Assembly (NCBI GenBank): GCA_003512955.1 | Contig: DOTG01000016.1 | Coordinates: 1 to 64,000 of the forward strand | Direction of reading: 5' to 3' | Origin: Marinilabiliales bacterium | GTDB taxonomy: Bacteria; Bacteroidota; Bacteroidia; Bacteroidales; SZUA-534 | DNA length: 64,000 bases | Shown here: in pieces, positions 1 through 8,625 of the stretch | Position numbering within the stretch: the first letter of the stretch is position 1 | Layout of the letters: the number at the start of each line of letters is the position of its first letter | Notes under the pieces: model-generated | Told to the model about the DNA's origin: nothing | Databases searched by the model: none | What the model saw: only the letters and a program-made list of their open reading frames with translations | Translations under genes and position numbers: made by a program

Positions 1-42
1 TAAACTTTTTAGACAGCCTCTTTTTTTATGCTGAATATTGCA

Positions 43-489
43 TTATTCTGATACAACCTCGAAAGGCAAATCAAATTCAACCTCTTTGTGCAATTTGATT
101 TTGGCTACATATGAACCAATCTCTTTAATGCTGTCACCTTTAACCAAGATGTTTTTGCGTTCAATCTGATAACCGGCTTTTTGCAAAGCTTCTGAAATCT
201 GGATATTGTTCACTGAGCCAAAAATTTTACCCGTTGTACTGGTTTTGGCACCAATAGTGATTTTTACATCTTTCATATTTTCTTTCAAACCAAGAGCCTC
301 TTGTTTGATTTTTGCTTCTTTGTGGCCACGTTGCTTTAAGTTCTCAGCCATTACTTTTTTAGCCGATTCAGTAGCTAAAATGGCCAATCCTTGAGGGATA
401 AGGTAGTTTCTTCCATAACCATCCCTAACTTTCACCACTTCGTTCTTATATCCTAAGCTAGGAATATCTTGTTTCAATATAATCTCCAT
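43..489 (-). CDS. rplI: 50S ribosomal protein L9
   Basis: Structural protein of the large ribosomal subunit; its N-terminal domain binds 23S rRNA near the L1 stalk. The 148 residues match the usual L9 length. The N-terminus (MEIILKQDIPSLGYKNEVV) and the following RDGYGRNYLIPQGLA stretch are the classic L9 signature, then comes the long helical linker (about residues 40-75) and the C-terminal domain. It is the last gene of the rpsF-rpsR-rplI operon, starting 15 bp after rpsR. No clear terminator hairpin is visible in the 42 bases left at the window edge. Identification is secure. Confidence 0.97.
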   Translation of the reverse strand: MEIILKQDIPSLGYKNEVVKVRDGYGRNYLIPQGLAILATESAKKVMAENLKQRGHKEAKIKQEALGLKENMKDVKITIGAKTSTTGKIFGSVNNIQISEALQKAGYQIERKNILVKGDSIKEIGSYVAKIKLHKEVEFDLPFEVVSE

Positions 490-504
490 TTTTCGTCCTC
501 CCTT

Positions 505-774
505 TTATTTTAACATGTCAGTAACATAAGGAAGCAAAGCAATATGCCGAGCCCTTTTGATTGCCACAGAAACTTTACGTTGATATTTCAACGAGGTTCC
601 GGTAATGCGGCGAGGAAGAATTTTTCCCTGTTCGTTTAAGAATTTTTTCAAGAATTCAGGATCCTTATAATCAATGTATTTGATTTTGTTTTTCTTGAAA
701 CGGCAATATTTCTTCTTTTTGATCTCCACTGAAGGTGGGGTCAAGTACCTGATTTCTGATTGATTTTGTGCCAT
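505..774 (-). CDS. rpsR: 30S ribosomal protein S18
   Basis: Small-subunit protein that forms a heterodimer with S6 on the platform of the 30S particle. At 89 residues it has the normal length. The conserved core is present: YCRFKKNKIKYIDYKD, then LLKFLNEQGKI-like sequence and the PRRITGTSLKYQRKV motif, followed by the helical AIKRARHIALLPY end. It lies between rpsF (3 bp upstream) and rplI (15 bp downstream). In many bacteria a single-strand-binding protein gene or priB sits between rpsF and rpsR; here the two are directly adjacent. Translation is probably coupled to rpsF. Confidence 0.97.
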   Translation of the reverse strand: MAQNQSEIRYLTPPSVEIKKKKYCRFKKNKIKYIDYKDPEFLKKFLNEQGKILPRRITGTSLKYQRKVSVAIKRARHIALLPYVTDMLK

Positions 775-777
775 GGC

Positions 778-1128
778 TTATTTCTCCTCTTGTTTACCTT
801 GTTTTAAACTTCTTTTCTTTTCAGCATAGCTCACTGCAAATTTATCTAAACGTACAGTAAGAAAACGCATGATTCTTTCATCACGTTTAAATTCGATCTC
901 AATCCGGTCAATTGCTTGACCTCCGGTAGTGTATTCTACCAAATAGTAGAAACCGGTTGATTTTTTTTGGATAGGATAAGCCAATTTACGCAGGCCCCAG
1001 TCTTCTTCGTGTACAATTTCGCCTCCACCAGCGGCGATAATTCCTTTGAATTTGTCAACCGCTTCCTTCATCTGTGGCGCAGACAAAACGGGATTTGCAA
1101 TGAAAACGGTCTCATAATGGTTTAACAT
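778..1128 (-). CDS. rpsF: 30S ribosomal protein S6
   Basis: Small-subunit protein that binds S18 and 16S rRNA. Its 116 residues show the S6 ferredoxin-like fold features: the NHYETVFIANPVLS start, the EDWGLRKLAYPIQKKSTGFYYL central strand region and the RIMRFLTVRLD strand. A charged Lys/Glu-rich tail follows residue 100, as is common for S6. It is the first gene of the rpsF-rpsR-rplI operon, and a Bacteroidota-type promoter lies 37 bp upstream of its start, so the leader is short. No S6:S18 leader structure was recognised. Confidence 0.96.
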   Translation of the reverse strand: MLNHYETVFIANPVLSAPQMKEAVDKFKGIIAAGGGEIVHEEDWGLRKLAYPIQKKSTGFYYLVEYTTGGQAIDRIEIEFKRDERIMRFLTVRLDKFAVSYAEKKRSLKQGKQEEK

Positions 1129-1164
1129 AACTTTACTTTTTAAGTTTAAACTATTTTAGGGCTG

Positions 1165-1195
1165 CAAAAATAGAAATAGTTCTTTGAATTTCAAA
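1165..1195 (-). promoter_or_regulatory. Bacteroidota-type promoter of the rpsF operon
   Basis: On the minus strand a perfect -7 element TATTTTTG (consensus TAnnTTTG) lies 19 bp after a TTTG -33 element. It sits 37 bp upstream of rpsF in the 335-bp divergent gap between rpsF and the acyl-CoA ligase. Apart from this promoter and the opposite one at 1397-1425, the gap shows only AT-rich sequence. Confidence 0.55.
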
Positions 1196-1396
1196 TAATA
1201 GTGATTTTTTTATTAGCAACATACACACAAATTTACGATTTATGTAAAAATTCTACCATAAGCGAGACGTCTTACCTCTTTTGGATTTGAATACCAATAT
1301 TATAACTTATTCTAAAATGCAAAATATTTTTTTGGGAACCATACTTTAAACCCGAAGCTGGTGGGGTAAAGTTGATAAAATTGTATCATTAAGAAA

Positions 1397-1425
1397 TTGA
1401 TAATTAAGTTTATTTTCTATTTTTG
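1397..1425 (+). promoter_or_regulatory. Bacteroidota-type promoter of the acyl-CoA ligase gene
   Basis: A TTG -33 element is followed after 18 bp by a perfect TATTTTTG -7 element. The predicted transcription start would be about 1430, giving a leader of roughly 30 nt before the ATG at 1464. Both boxes and the spacing fit the sigma-ABfr consensus. Confidence 0.55.
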
Positions 1426-1463
1426 AGAAAAATTTTTCGAAAGGGACACAATTATCTTATCGT

Positions 1464-3371
1464 ATGAAGACAATTATTCAACTATTTGAAGAAAATGTAA
1501 GTAAGTATCCTAAAAATCCTTTGTTGAAGGAGAAAAAGAAGGATCAATATCAAAACACCAGCTACAGTGAGGCTCACGGGCATGTGCAGCATTACGCAGC
1601 AGGTTTGCTGAGCATGGGGATTAAGAAGGGCGATCGATTGGCACTTTTATCCGAGGGCCGAAATGACTGGGTTTATGGGGAATTAGCCGTACTTTATATC
1701 GGTGCCATTAATGTTCCGTTGTCCATCAAATTGGAACCTATTGAAATAAAATTCCGCCTGGAACATTCCGGAACACGCATGATTATTGTTTCCAAAAGTC
1801 AGGCCGCCAAGGTTGAGGCCATTGTAAATGAATTGCCCGAACTTGAAAAAGTTATCTATTTAGACGAAAAGACTAACTATGGGACCAAAGAAATAGCCTG
1901 GGCACAGGTTTATCAAATGGGTGTCAAATTCAATCAGGAATTTCCACATGCGTTAACTGAAACTAAAAATCAAATAAAAGGCGACGATTTTGCCAATATA
2001 AGTTATACATCGGGGACTACAGCCGATCCAAAAGGGATTATCCTGAGCCACAGGAATTATACCGCCAACGTGGAACAAGCCCTCTCGTTGATGAATATTC
2101 CCGATACTTATAAGACGCTGTTAATTCTACCGTTGGACCATTGTTTTGCCCATGTGGCCGGAATTTATAGTTTTATTGCCTGCGGGGCAAGTATGGCCTT
2201 TGTTCAAATGGGCGAAACCCCATTAATGACACTTAAAAATATCCCTATCAATATAAAAGAGGTTAAACCCGATTTGTTGTTGAGCGTTCCAGCTTTGGCA
2301 AAGAACTTTAAAAAGAATATCGAGAAAGGGATTGCTGAAAAAGGGAAATTTACCGAAAAGTTGTTCAACTATGCCTTAAACGTTGCCTATAAATATAATA
2401 AAGAGGGTGATAATAAAGGACGCGGATTGAATGCACTTCGTTGGCCATTGGTGAAATTGTTTGATATTATTTTGTTTAGCAAAGTCCGGCAAGTTTTTGG
2501 CGGCGACCTGAAATTCTTTATTGGAGGAGGAGCCCTACTCGATATTGAATTGCAGCGTTTTTATTATGCGATTGGCATCCCTATGATGCAAGGTTATGGA
2601 TTATCGGAAGCCACGCCGGTTATATCGTCTAATTCATTGTTTAAACATAGGCTGGGTACCAGTGGATATTTAGTAAAGCCGCTAGATCTAAAAATCTGCG
2701 ATGATGATGGTAACGAACTCCCATTGGGTGAAAAAGGTGAAATTGTTGTTTCGGGAGAGAATGTGATGAAAGGCTACTGGCGGAATGAGAAATCAAGTGC
2801 TGAGGCTATTAAAAATGGTTGGTTACATACCGGCGATTTGGGTTACATGGATAAAGATGGATTTTTATATGTATTAGGCCGGTTCAAGAGTTTATTGATA
2901 AGCAACGACGGTGAGAAGTATTCTCCCGAATCTATTGAGGAAATGTTGGTTTCAAAATCCCCGTTTATTGAGCAATTGATGCTCCATAACAATCAGAACC
3001 CATACACCATTGGCCTGGTTGTTCCTAATAGCGATGCCCTGAAAAGGCATATAAGCGAGAAGGGGTTAGATATCGGCACTCCTGAAGGTAAAAAAGAAGC
3101 CTTGAAACTGCTTCAGCAGGAGATAAACCATTACAAAAAGGGAGGCAAATTTGAAGGTGAATTTCCAGAACGTTGGCTTCCTGCTGCGGTGGGAATCCTG
3201 GAAGAACCTTTTACTGAACAGAACAAATTTATTAATAGCACATTAAAAATGGTCCGTGGTAAAATTACCGAACACTACAAGGAACGGATTGATTTTCTTT
3301 ACACTTCGGAAGCCAAAAATATAGTGAATGAGGTAAATATGAATGCATTAAGCAAGAATTACAAAAATTAA
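1464..3371 (+). CDS. AMP-forming long-chain acyl-CoA synthetase
   Basis: Activates fatty acids to acyl-CoA via an acyl-adenylate, at the membrane or in the cytoplasm. The ANL-superfamily motifs are in order: the P-loop-like TSGTTADPKG (residues 182-191), the A5 motif YGLSEATP (378-385), the A7 motif TGDLGYMD (456-463) and an A8/A10 region with GRFKSLLISNDGEKYSPE. The 635-residue length and the long insertion around residues 285-330 are typical of bacterial long-chain ligases (FadD15-like) rather than acetyl-CoA synthetases. It stands alone with its own promoter and a downstream hairpin terminator. A second, shorter ligase of the same superfamily lies at 45387-47021 on the minus strand. Chain-length specificity cannot be read from the sequence. 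Confidence 0.9.
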   Translation: MKTIIQLFEENVSKYPKNPLLKEKKKDQYQNTSYSEAHGHVQHYAAGLLSMGIKKGDRLALLSEGRNDWVYGELAVLYIGAINVPLSIKLEPIEIKFRLEHSGTRMIIVSKSQAAKVEAIVNELPELEKVIYLDEKTNYGTKEIAWAQVYQMGVKFNQEFPHALTETKNQIKGDDFANISYTSGTTADPKGIILSHRNYTANVEQALSLMNIPDTYKTLLILPLDHCFAHVAGIYSFIACGASMAFVQMGETPLMTLKNIPINIKEVKPDLLLSVPALAKNFKKNIEKGIAEKGKFTEKLFNYALNVAYKYNKEGDNKGRGLNALRWPLVKLFDIILFSKVRQVFGGDLKFFIGGGALLDIELQRFYYAIGIPMMQGYGLSEATPVISSNSLFKHRLGTSGYLVKPLDLKICDDDGNELPLGEKGEIVVSGENVMKGYWRNEKSSAEAIKNGWLHTGDLGYMDKDGFLYVLGRFKSLLISNDGEKYSPESIEEMLVSKSPFIEQLMLHNNQNPYTIGLVVPNSDALKRHISEKGLDIGTPEGKKEALKLLQQEINHYKKGGKFEGEFPERWLPAAVGILEEPFTEQNKFINSTLKMVRGKITEHYKERIDFLYTSEAKNIVNEVNMNALSKNYKN

Positions 3372-3375
3372 CCAT

Positions 3376-3406
3376 AAAAAAGCAGGTTTTGGGTCTGCTT
3401 TTTTCT
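3376..3406. terminator. Rho-independent terminator (probably bidirectional)
   Basis: Hairpin AAAAAAGCAG / CTGCTTTTTT with a 9-nt loop, 5 bp after the stop of the acyl-CoA ligase. The A-run on one side and T-run on the other let it serve the convergent minus-strand gene as well. Confidence 0.7.
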
Positions 3407-3471
3407 TACTATCTTTTGCGATTTTCTAAATTCTGAGGGTGAAAAATTAATTGTCAAGAAATAATAACGAT

Positions 3472-4161
3472 TTAATGGAAATAACTCAGGTCAATATTCA
3501 TAGCTTCCATAAATACAGTTAAGTCATTTTCCGGCCCCATAGGTTTTGATTTGTTGATGCGCTTCACCATCGAAATTATATTCTTGTATAATGCTGGATT
3601 GTTCTCCTCAAAATGAAAAATATAGGCACCCGTTTCATTAATAGTATGAATGAATTTTTCACGGTCACCATCAATTAAAGCGGTCAACTTCTCTTCTTGT
3701 TGATGGATAAACTCGTTCGCTTGTGCTACAACCTCATTCCCTTTATGGGTTAACGACAGATACCCAAATGCCTTTAAGATAGGGATACTACCAATATAAC
3801 CTGCTTTACTCAAGGGATTGTAAATCTGGTCGCCTATAAAGCCACTGGGCATCGAATACTTCCGCAACACATAATTGGTAAGTACTTTGGTTTGTACATT
3901 TTCAGTTTCCTCAAAAGGAATTAAAAAACTTTTTTCAAAGGGTTGGGGTTCATATCCCTTAAAGGCTTCTCCTTTTATAAACCGATAATACTTTTGGGTT
4001 TTCTTAGAACGGTCATTCGGAAAACTGTTGATTTTTGCAACCCGAATCACATTCCGTAACGTGAGATCGCGTAGAATAGTTGCAAATACTTCATGTACGT
4101 GTACTTTCTTGGGTGCCAGTAGATAAAAAACCTGCGCCGGAAAAAGTTCTGTGTTTAACAT
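3472..4161 (-). CDS. Conserved-looking hypothetical protein, 229 aa
   Basis: I do not recognise this family. The protein has no signal peptide or transmembrane segment and appears cytoplasmic. The first ~60 residues resemble a winged-helix-like helix/strand pattern with a basic patch (NSFPNDRSKKTQKYYRF). A Gly/Pro-rich middle (about residues 110-135) and an acidic, helical C-terminal third follow. It is monocistronic, convergent with the acyl-CoA ligase and divergent from citF, from which it is separated by about 210 bp that includes a run of 13 A residues. The clean long frame and codon usage like its neighbours support a real gene. A DNA-binding or regulatory role for citF would be a guess. 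Confidence 0.75.
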   Translation of the reverse strand: MLNTELFPAQVFYLLAPKKVHVHEVFATILRDLTLRNVIRVAKINSFPNDRSKKTQKYYRFIKGEAFKGYEPQPFEKSFLIPFEETENVQTKVLTNYVLRKYSMPSGFIGDQIYNPLSKAGYIGSIPILKAFGYLSLTHKGNEVVAQANEFIHQQEEKLTALIDGDREKFIHTINETGAYIFHFEENNPALYKNIISMVKRINKSKPMGPENDLTVFMEAMNIDLSYFH

Positions 4162-4316
4162 ATGAAGTTGTTTTAGTTCATAAGTGAAAGTACCAATTTA
4201 ATTAAAAAAAAAAAAATACCACCCATTTTCCTTAGTTATTTTAATTCATCCTGTTCATGTGTTTTAGAATATAGATACTCCATCTGGCTTTGCAGAACAA
4301 ATATTAGGTAAGTTTT

Positions 4317-4324
4317 TATCTTTG
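4317..4324 (+). promoter_or_regulatory. -7 element of the citF promoter
   Basis: TATCTTTG matches TAnnTTTG exactly and lies 50 bp upstream of the citF start codon. A TTTG that could act as the -33 box ends 24 bp upstream, which is longer than the usual spacing, so only the -7 box is annotated. Confidence 0.45.
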
Positions 4325-4374
4325 TTGTAGTTCCGGTACATTACCAAATTGTGTACTACTAAACTTTTAATGTC

Positions 4375-5931
4375 ATGGCAACTGAATTTGTTAAAAACGC
4401 TGTTGGACGTCTTGTCCCCACAACCATCAATGGAGAACTGGTTATTCCTTTTCAGGGTGTTGGTAAATACCAACCCACCGGACGCAAATATGCCCCCCCA
4501 ATTGCTTCGTGTGCCAATTTCCCCAGTGATGGAAATAAATTAGTTGCTACTTTGAAAGAGGCTTTACAAAAAGCTGGGTTGAAAGATGGAATGACTATTT
4601 CAACGCACCATCATTTTAGAAATGGCGATTTAATTTCGAATGCCATATTTGATATCGCCAAAGAATTGGGGGTTAAAAACCTACGTTGGTTTCCATCAGC
4701 ATCGTTTCCTTGTCATGAATACTTAATAAGATACCTCGAAGATGGCACCATTAGCCATATTGAAGGAAGTATGAACGGGCAACTGGGAAAATTCTGTACG
4801 CAGGGGAAAATGAAAAAAACCGCCGTCTTGCGTTCTCATGGTGGGAGGTATCAGGCAGTTCAGGATGGAGAAGTTAAAATTGATATTGCCGTGATAGGAG
4901 CCTCCAGTGCAGATGCGTTTGGAAACGCCAATGGATTGAATGGCCCATCGGCCAGTGGCTTGCTGGGTTTCGCGTTAGCCGATTCACAATATGCCGACAA
5001 AGTAATTGTGGTCACCGATAATTTGGTCCCGTTCCCTTGTTACCCGTGGCAGATACAAGGAAATTATGTGGATTACACTGTAAAGGTTGATAAAGTGGGG
5101 ATTCCTGAAAAGATTGTTTCTGGGACTACCGAGGTGACGAAAAGCCCGGACAGGTTACTCATTGCTGAACTTACCGCCCGTTTTTGTGAAGAGGCGGGAT
5201 TGATTCAGGACGGCTTCTCATTTCAGGCAGGGGCAGGGGGGACAGCTCTCTCCATTGGGAACTTTTTTGCCGATATTATGCGTAAAAAGGGAATCAAAGC
5301 CAAGTTTGCACGTGGTGGGAGTAATAAATACCTGGTTGATGCTTTAGAGGAGGGACTGATTGAATTTATCCTCGATGGTCAAACCTTTGATTTGGATGGT
5401 GTGCGGAGCATGCGCGATAACGCCAACCATGTTTGGACCAGCCCGTTTACCAGTTACAATTACCATGGGAAGGGGAACTTTGCCAGCATGGTAGATGTGG
5501 TCATCCTTGGTGCTACCGAAGTCGATTTGAATTTCAATGCCAATGTTGTAAGCCATTCCGATGGTTACTTATTGCATGGGATTGGTGGTTGGCAAAATTG
5601 TTTGTTCTCTAAAAATGTGATTCTACCCATTCCCCTTTTCCGTGATAGGATACCGGTAATAAAAGATGAAGTAACTACCATTTGCGGACCGGGCGAATTG
5701 ATCGATATTATTGTTACCGAACGGGGAGTTGCCATCAACCCCTTACGGACCGACCTCATCGAAAGGATGAAAGGCTCCGGATTGCCTATAAAAACCATTC
5801 AGCAACTAAAAGAGGAGGCCGATGCCATCTGCGGCCCCAGCCAAAAACCAAATCTGGCCGATGATGTAGTGGCTGCCATAAAATGGGTTGACGGCACCGT
5901 TATTGATGTGGTGCGGAGAGTGATTGAATAA
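4375..5931 (+). CDS. citF: Citrate lyase alpha subunit (citrate:acyl-carrier-protein CoA/ACP transferase)
   Basis: The alpha subunit swaps acetyl for citrate on the acyl-carrier subunit of citrate lyase, which cleaves citrate to acetate and oxaloacetate in the cytoplasm. The 518 residues match CitF length (about 510). CitF-like blocks are visible: NAVGRLVPTTINGELVIPF at the N-terminus, HHHFRNGD (about 79-86), the GNANGLNGPSASG glycine-rich loop, the FQAGAGGTALS block and RGGSNKYLVDALEEGLIE. No citC, citX, citG or citT gene is adjacent. Its partner subunits (gamma and beta) are encoded as a single fused protein at 39282-40520. It could be co-transcribed with the histidine kinase that starts 73 bp downstream. 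The subunit assignment is strong; the physiological direction is not shown by the sequence. Confidence 0.9.
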   Translation: MATEFVKNAVGRLVPTTINGELVIPFQGVGKYQPTGRKYAPPIASCANFPSDGNKLVATLKEALQKAGLKDGMTISTHHHFRNGDLISNAIFDIAKELGVKNLRWFPSASFPCHEYLIRYLEDGTISHIEGSMNGQLGKFCTQGKMKKTAVLRSHGGRYQAVQDGEVKIDIAVIGASSADAFGNANGLNGPSASGLLGFALADSQYADKVIVVTDNLVPFPCYPWQIQGNYVDYTVKVDKVGIPEKIVSGTTEVTKSPDRLLIAELTARFCEEAGLIQDGFSFQAGAGGTALSIGNFFADIMRKKGIKAKFARGGSNKYLVDALEEGLIEFILDGQTFDLDGVRSMRDNANHVWTSPFTSYNYHGKGNFASMVDVVILGATEVDLNFNANVVSHSDGYLLHGIGGWQNCLFSKNVILPIPLFRDRIPVIKDEVTTICGPGELIDIIVTERGVAINPLRTDLIERMKGSGLPIKTIQQLKEEADAICGPSQKPNLADDVVAAIKWVDGTVIDVVRRVIE

Positions 5932-6004
5932 TAAACTATTTCAAAAACGATGGAGTGAATTTCGGTAAATATGAATTATATTTATTGCGAAATTTTGAAC
6001 CCAA

Positions 6005-8362
6005 ATGTTACGCAAAAACTTAATTGTTTTTATATATATAGCCATTGTTGCTTATGCAGTTTATTTTGCATATAAATTCGGATTTAAACCCCATTATTAC
6101 AATAACATCAATGTAACTGTTGCCGAGGATGGGGTTCTGGATTTAACTCATTTCAATTTTGATTCTACCCATTTGATACGGCTTCAAGGCGAAGCCGAGT
6201 TCTATTGGCAACAACTGCTGGAACCCAAAGATTTTTTGTCTTCCGATTCATTAAAGCCAAACTTTTTAGAGATTTTTGGAGTTTGGAATGGATACCAGTT
6301 AGGTAATCAGGCACTCAAAGGGCAGGGATACGCCACCTATCGGTTACTTATTAAAGTTCCCAAAGAAGCCGTATATGGTTTTCGTTTTCAGGAGTTTGAT
6401 TGTGCCTATAAAGTCTGGATAAATGGTGGAGCCCCTTACGAGATTGGAAAAGTAGCCGCAACTAAAGAAGAAATGGTTCCGTCGTGGAAGCGCCTTGAGG
6501 CTTATGTTCCTTCAAAAGATAGTCAGATTGAACTTGTCTTGCAGGTTTCGAATTTTCACCATCGGAAAGGTGGCCCCGAAGATGCTATAATTTTTGGGTC
6601 TTCAGAGTTGGTAAAAAATTATAAAGAACAGCAATCTGCCATTGGATATGCCCTTCTGGGTATTTTGTTTATTATGGCTATTTACCATTTTGTTTTATAC
6701 TTCTATCGTCCAAAGGACTTCAGTATTCTCCTTTTTGGGGTGCTGAACTTCCTAATGATGATCCGCCATGCCACTACAGGCGAAAAAATATTTCTGGAAC
6801 TGTTCCCAACAATAAACTGGTTACCGGCGGTTTATATTGAGTATTGGTCATACATGCTTGCTGCTCCCGCTGCTTTAGGATTTATCTATTCACTTTACCC
6901 TAAAATTTTAAACCGGACATTTGTGTTGAGCATGGGCTGGTTTGGTGTTTTGAGTTGTATGATTATTTTTTTTACCCCCTCTACCGTTTTCAGCTATAGC
7001 CCGTTGATTTATCAGTTGGTGATAATTGTAATGGCAATTTATATTTTTTATGCTTTATTAATTGCGGTTTATCATAAATGCGAGAATTCATGGGTTATTT
7101 TGGGAGGGTATGTGTTCTTCTTTTTAGCGGTATTGAACGATATTCTATATTATAATAAATGGCTTGGTACTTCATTCATTATGCATTTGGGCTTGTTTAT
7201 CATGGTATTATCGCAAGCGTTCGTTCTTTCGAAAAAAAATTCACAGGCCTTTACAGATGTGGAACAGCTTTCCATTGAATTGGAAAAGGCAAATACGGAT
7301 TTGGAAGCACGCGTACAGAAAAGGACTCAAGAGGTAGTGGAGCAAAAAGGGAAAATTGAAGAACAAAAAACAGAATTGGAGGTACAGGCCGAGCAGTTGA
7401 AAGATACTAACGAAAAGTTAGTAGAATTGGATAAATTTAAAGAAGAGATGATTGGGATGTTGGTGCACGATTTGAAAAATCCATTGAATGTTGTGCTGCA
7501 TCTTACAGAGAATGATATTGTTAAATATGCCGGCCGTCAGATGCTTATGCTGGTTCAGAACCTTTTGGACATTAAAAAATATCAGGATGCCCAGATGGAT
7601 ATCAATATTTCATTGAATCCATTGGCACAAGTTGTAGATAATGCCATTCAGCAATTGAACTTCATGATTAAAAAGAAGCAGATTGAACTCATCAACCGTA
7701 TCGACACGTACGGGATGTATTATTTTGATCCTATTTTAATAGAACGTGTATTTATCAATCTGTTGTCAAACGCCGCAAAATACACTCCTGAAGGGGGATT
7801 TATACAATTGGATATATACAAGTATGATACCTACATTGAATTGTGTGTTTCCAACAATGGGTCCCCCATTCCCGATGATCAAAAAGAATTGATTTTTCTT
7901 CCTTTTGGACAATACAATCCGCAAAAGTCGGGTTACACGGGTTCTACAGGGTTGGGATTGACTTTCTGTAAGATGGCTATTACGGCTCATGGTGGTACCA
8001 TTGGCGTAAAAGATCGGGAACCCATAGGCGCAACTTTTTATTTTACCTTACCAGTTAACAAAAATCAAAGCCTTTTTGTAGAAGATAAATCACCCTTTTA
8101 TAATGGTTATCTTGAGGAAACCAGTCCTATCAAGCATTTGGAAAAACTTTTAACTGATTATGACAGAAACTATTTATTCATTTTTGCAGAACAACTGGCT
8201 GGCTATCAAATTTATGAAGTAAGCGCCTTAAAGAATATCCTTTTGATGATTGACGAAGATAAATCGGCAGGAATTTATTTGTGGGTCAAAAATATGAAAG
8301 AGGCTATCGTTGGAATAAAGGAAGATACTTATTTGGAGCTAATAAAGTTAGTCAAAATTTAA
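6005..8362 (+). CDS. 7TMR-DISM sensor histidine kinase
   Basis: Membrane sensor kinase. An N-terminal membrane segment (residues 5-24) is followed by an extracellular domain of about 180 residues with the carbohydrate-binding-like 7TMR-DISMED2 pattern (WNGYQLGNQALKGQGYATYR). Seven hydrophobic segments (about 213-405), a coiled coil (about 410-480) and the kinase core come next. The phospho-acceptor is H488 in LVHDLKNP. The N-box is NLLSNAAKYTPEGG with N589, and the G-box GSTGLGL starts at 646. About 110 further residues (after residue ~680) follow the ATPase domain, are mostly helical, and match neither a receiver nor an HTH domain that I recognise. No response-regulator gene is adjacent. It starts 73 bp after citF on the same strand and is followed by a repeat element. 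Confidence 0.88.
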   Translation: MLRKNLIVFIYIAIVAYAVYFAYKFGFKPHYYNNINVTVAEDGVLDLTHFNFDSTHLIRLQGEAEFYWQQLLEPKDFLSSDSLKPNFLEIFGVWNGYQLGNQALKGQGYATYRLLIKVPKEAVYGFRFQEFDCAYKVWINGGAPYEIGKVAATKEEMVPSWKRLEAYVPSKDSQIELVLQVSNFHHRKGGPEDAIIFGSSELVKNYKEQQSAIGYALLGILFIMAIYHFVLYFYRPKDFSILLFGVLNFLMMIRHATTGEKIFLELFPTINWLPAVYIEYWSYMLAAPAALGFIYSLYPKILNRTFVLSMGWFGVLSCMIIFFTPSTVFSYSPLIYQLVIIVMAIYIFYALLIAVYHKCENSWVILGGYVFFFLAVLNDILYYNKWLGTSFIMHLGLFIMVLSQAFVLSKKNSQAFTDVEQLSIELEKANTDLEARVQKRTQEVVEQKGKIEEQKTELEVQAEQLKDTNEKLVELDKFKEEMIGMLVHDLKNPLNVVLHLTENDIVKYAGRQMLMLVQNLLDIKKYQDAQMDINISLNPLAQVVDNAIQQLNFMIKKKQIELINRIDTYGMYYFDPILIERVFINLLSNAAKYTPEGGFIQLDIYKYDTYIELCVSNNGSPIPDDQKELIFLPFGQYNPQKSGYTGSTGLGLTFCKMAITAHGGTIGVKDREPIGATFYFTLPVNKNQSLFVEDKSPFYNGYLEETSPIKHLEKLLTDYDRNYLFIFAEQLAGYQIYEVSALKNILLMIDEDKSAGIYLWVKNMKEAIVGIKEDTYLELIKLVKI

Positions 8363-8413
8363 GGACAGTCAAATCTAACCATTATTACTTTCCTGATCGT
8401 TAGAAAGTTAGTT

Positions 8414-8524
8414 GCCTAAAATCCGCAAATCATCTGGGAAACCGTTGAAAGTCACGGGGTGACTCAATTTGACACAAAGAAGGCAAACAATTCAATTAGT
8501 CACTCCGTGACTTGCGGAAATAAG
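8414..8524 (+). repeat. REP/BIME-like intergenic repeat, copy 1
   Basis: About 110 bp containing two short palindromes in opposite orientation: AGTCAC-GGG-GTGACT (8450-8464) and AGTCAC-TCC-GTGACT (8498-8512), separated by 33 bp. A second, nearly identical copy lies at 36208-36326. The 36 bases starting at the first loop are the same in both copies, and the outer flanks differ at only a few positions. Both copies sit between convergent genes just after a plus-strand stop codon. This layout is like REP/BIME elements mobilised by RAYT transposases. No such transposase is in the window. Confidence 0.75.
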
Positions 8525-8577
8525 GAACTACATCAGAATAAAAACTCTTACCCGTATTTTTTTGTACAAATACCAAA

Positions 8578-8606
8578 TAAAAAAGCCCTCTCGGTTGAAA
8601 GGGCTC
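8578..8606 (-). terminator. Terminator of rplS
   Basis: Hairpin AGCCCT / AGGGCT with an A-run on the plus strand, which reads as a U-run on the minus strand. It begins 20 bp beyond the rplS stop codon. Confidence 0.7.
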
Positions 8607-8625
8607 CTTATTATTTGTGTTTGAA

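Noticed and set aside
4203..4216. Poly-A tract upstream of citF as a retro-element trace
   Set aside because: A single homopolymer run in AT-rich DNA without target-site duplication or other element features.
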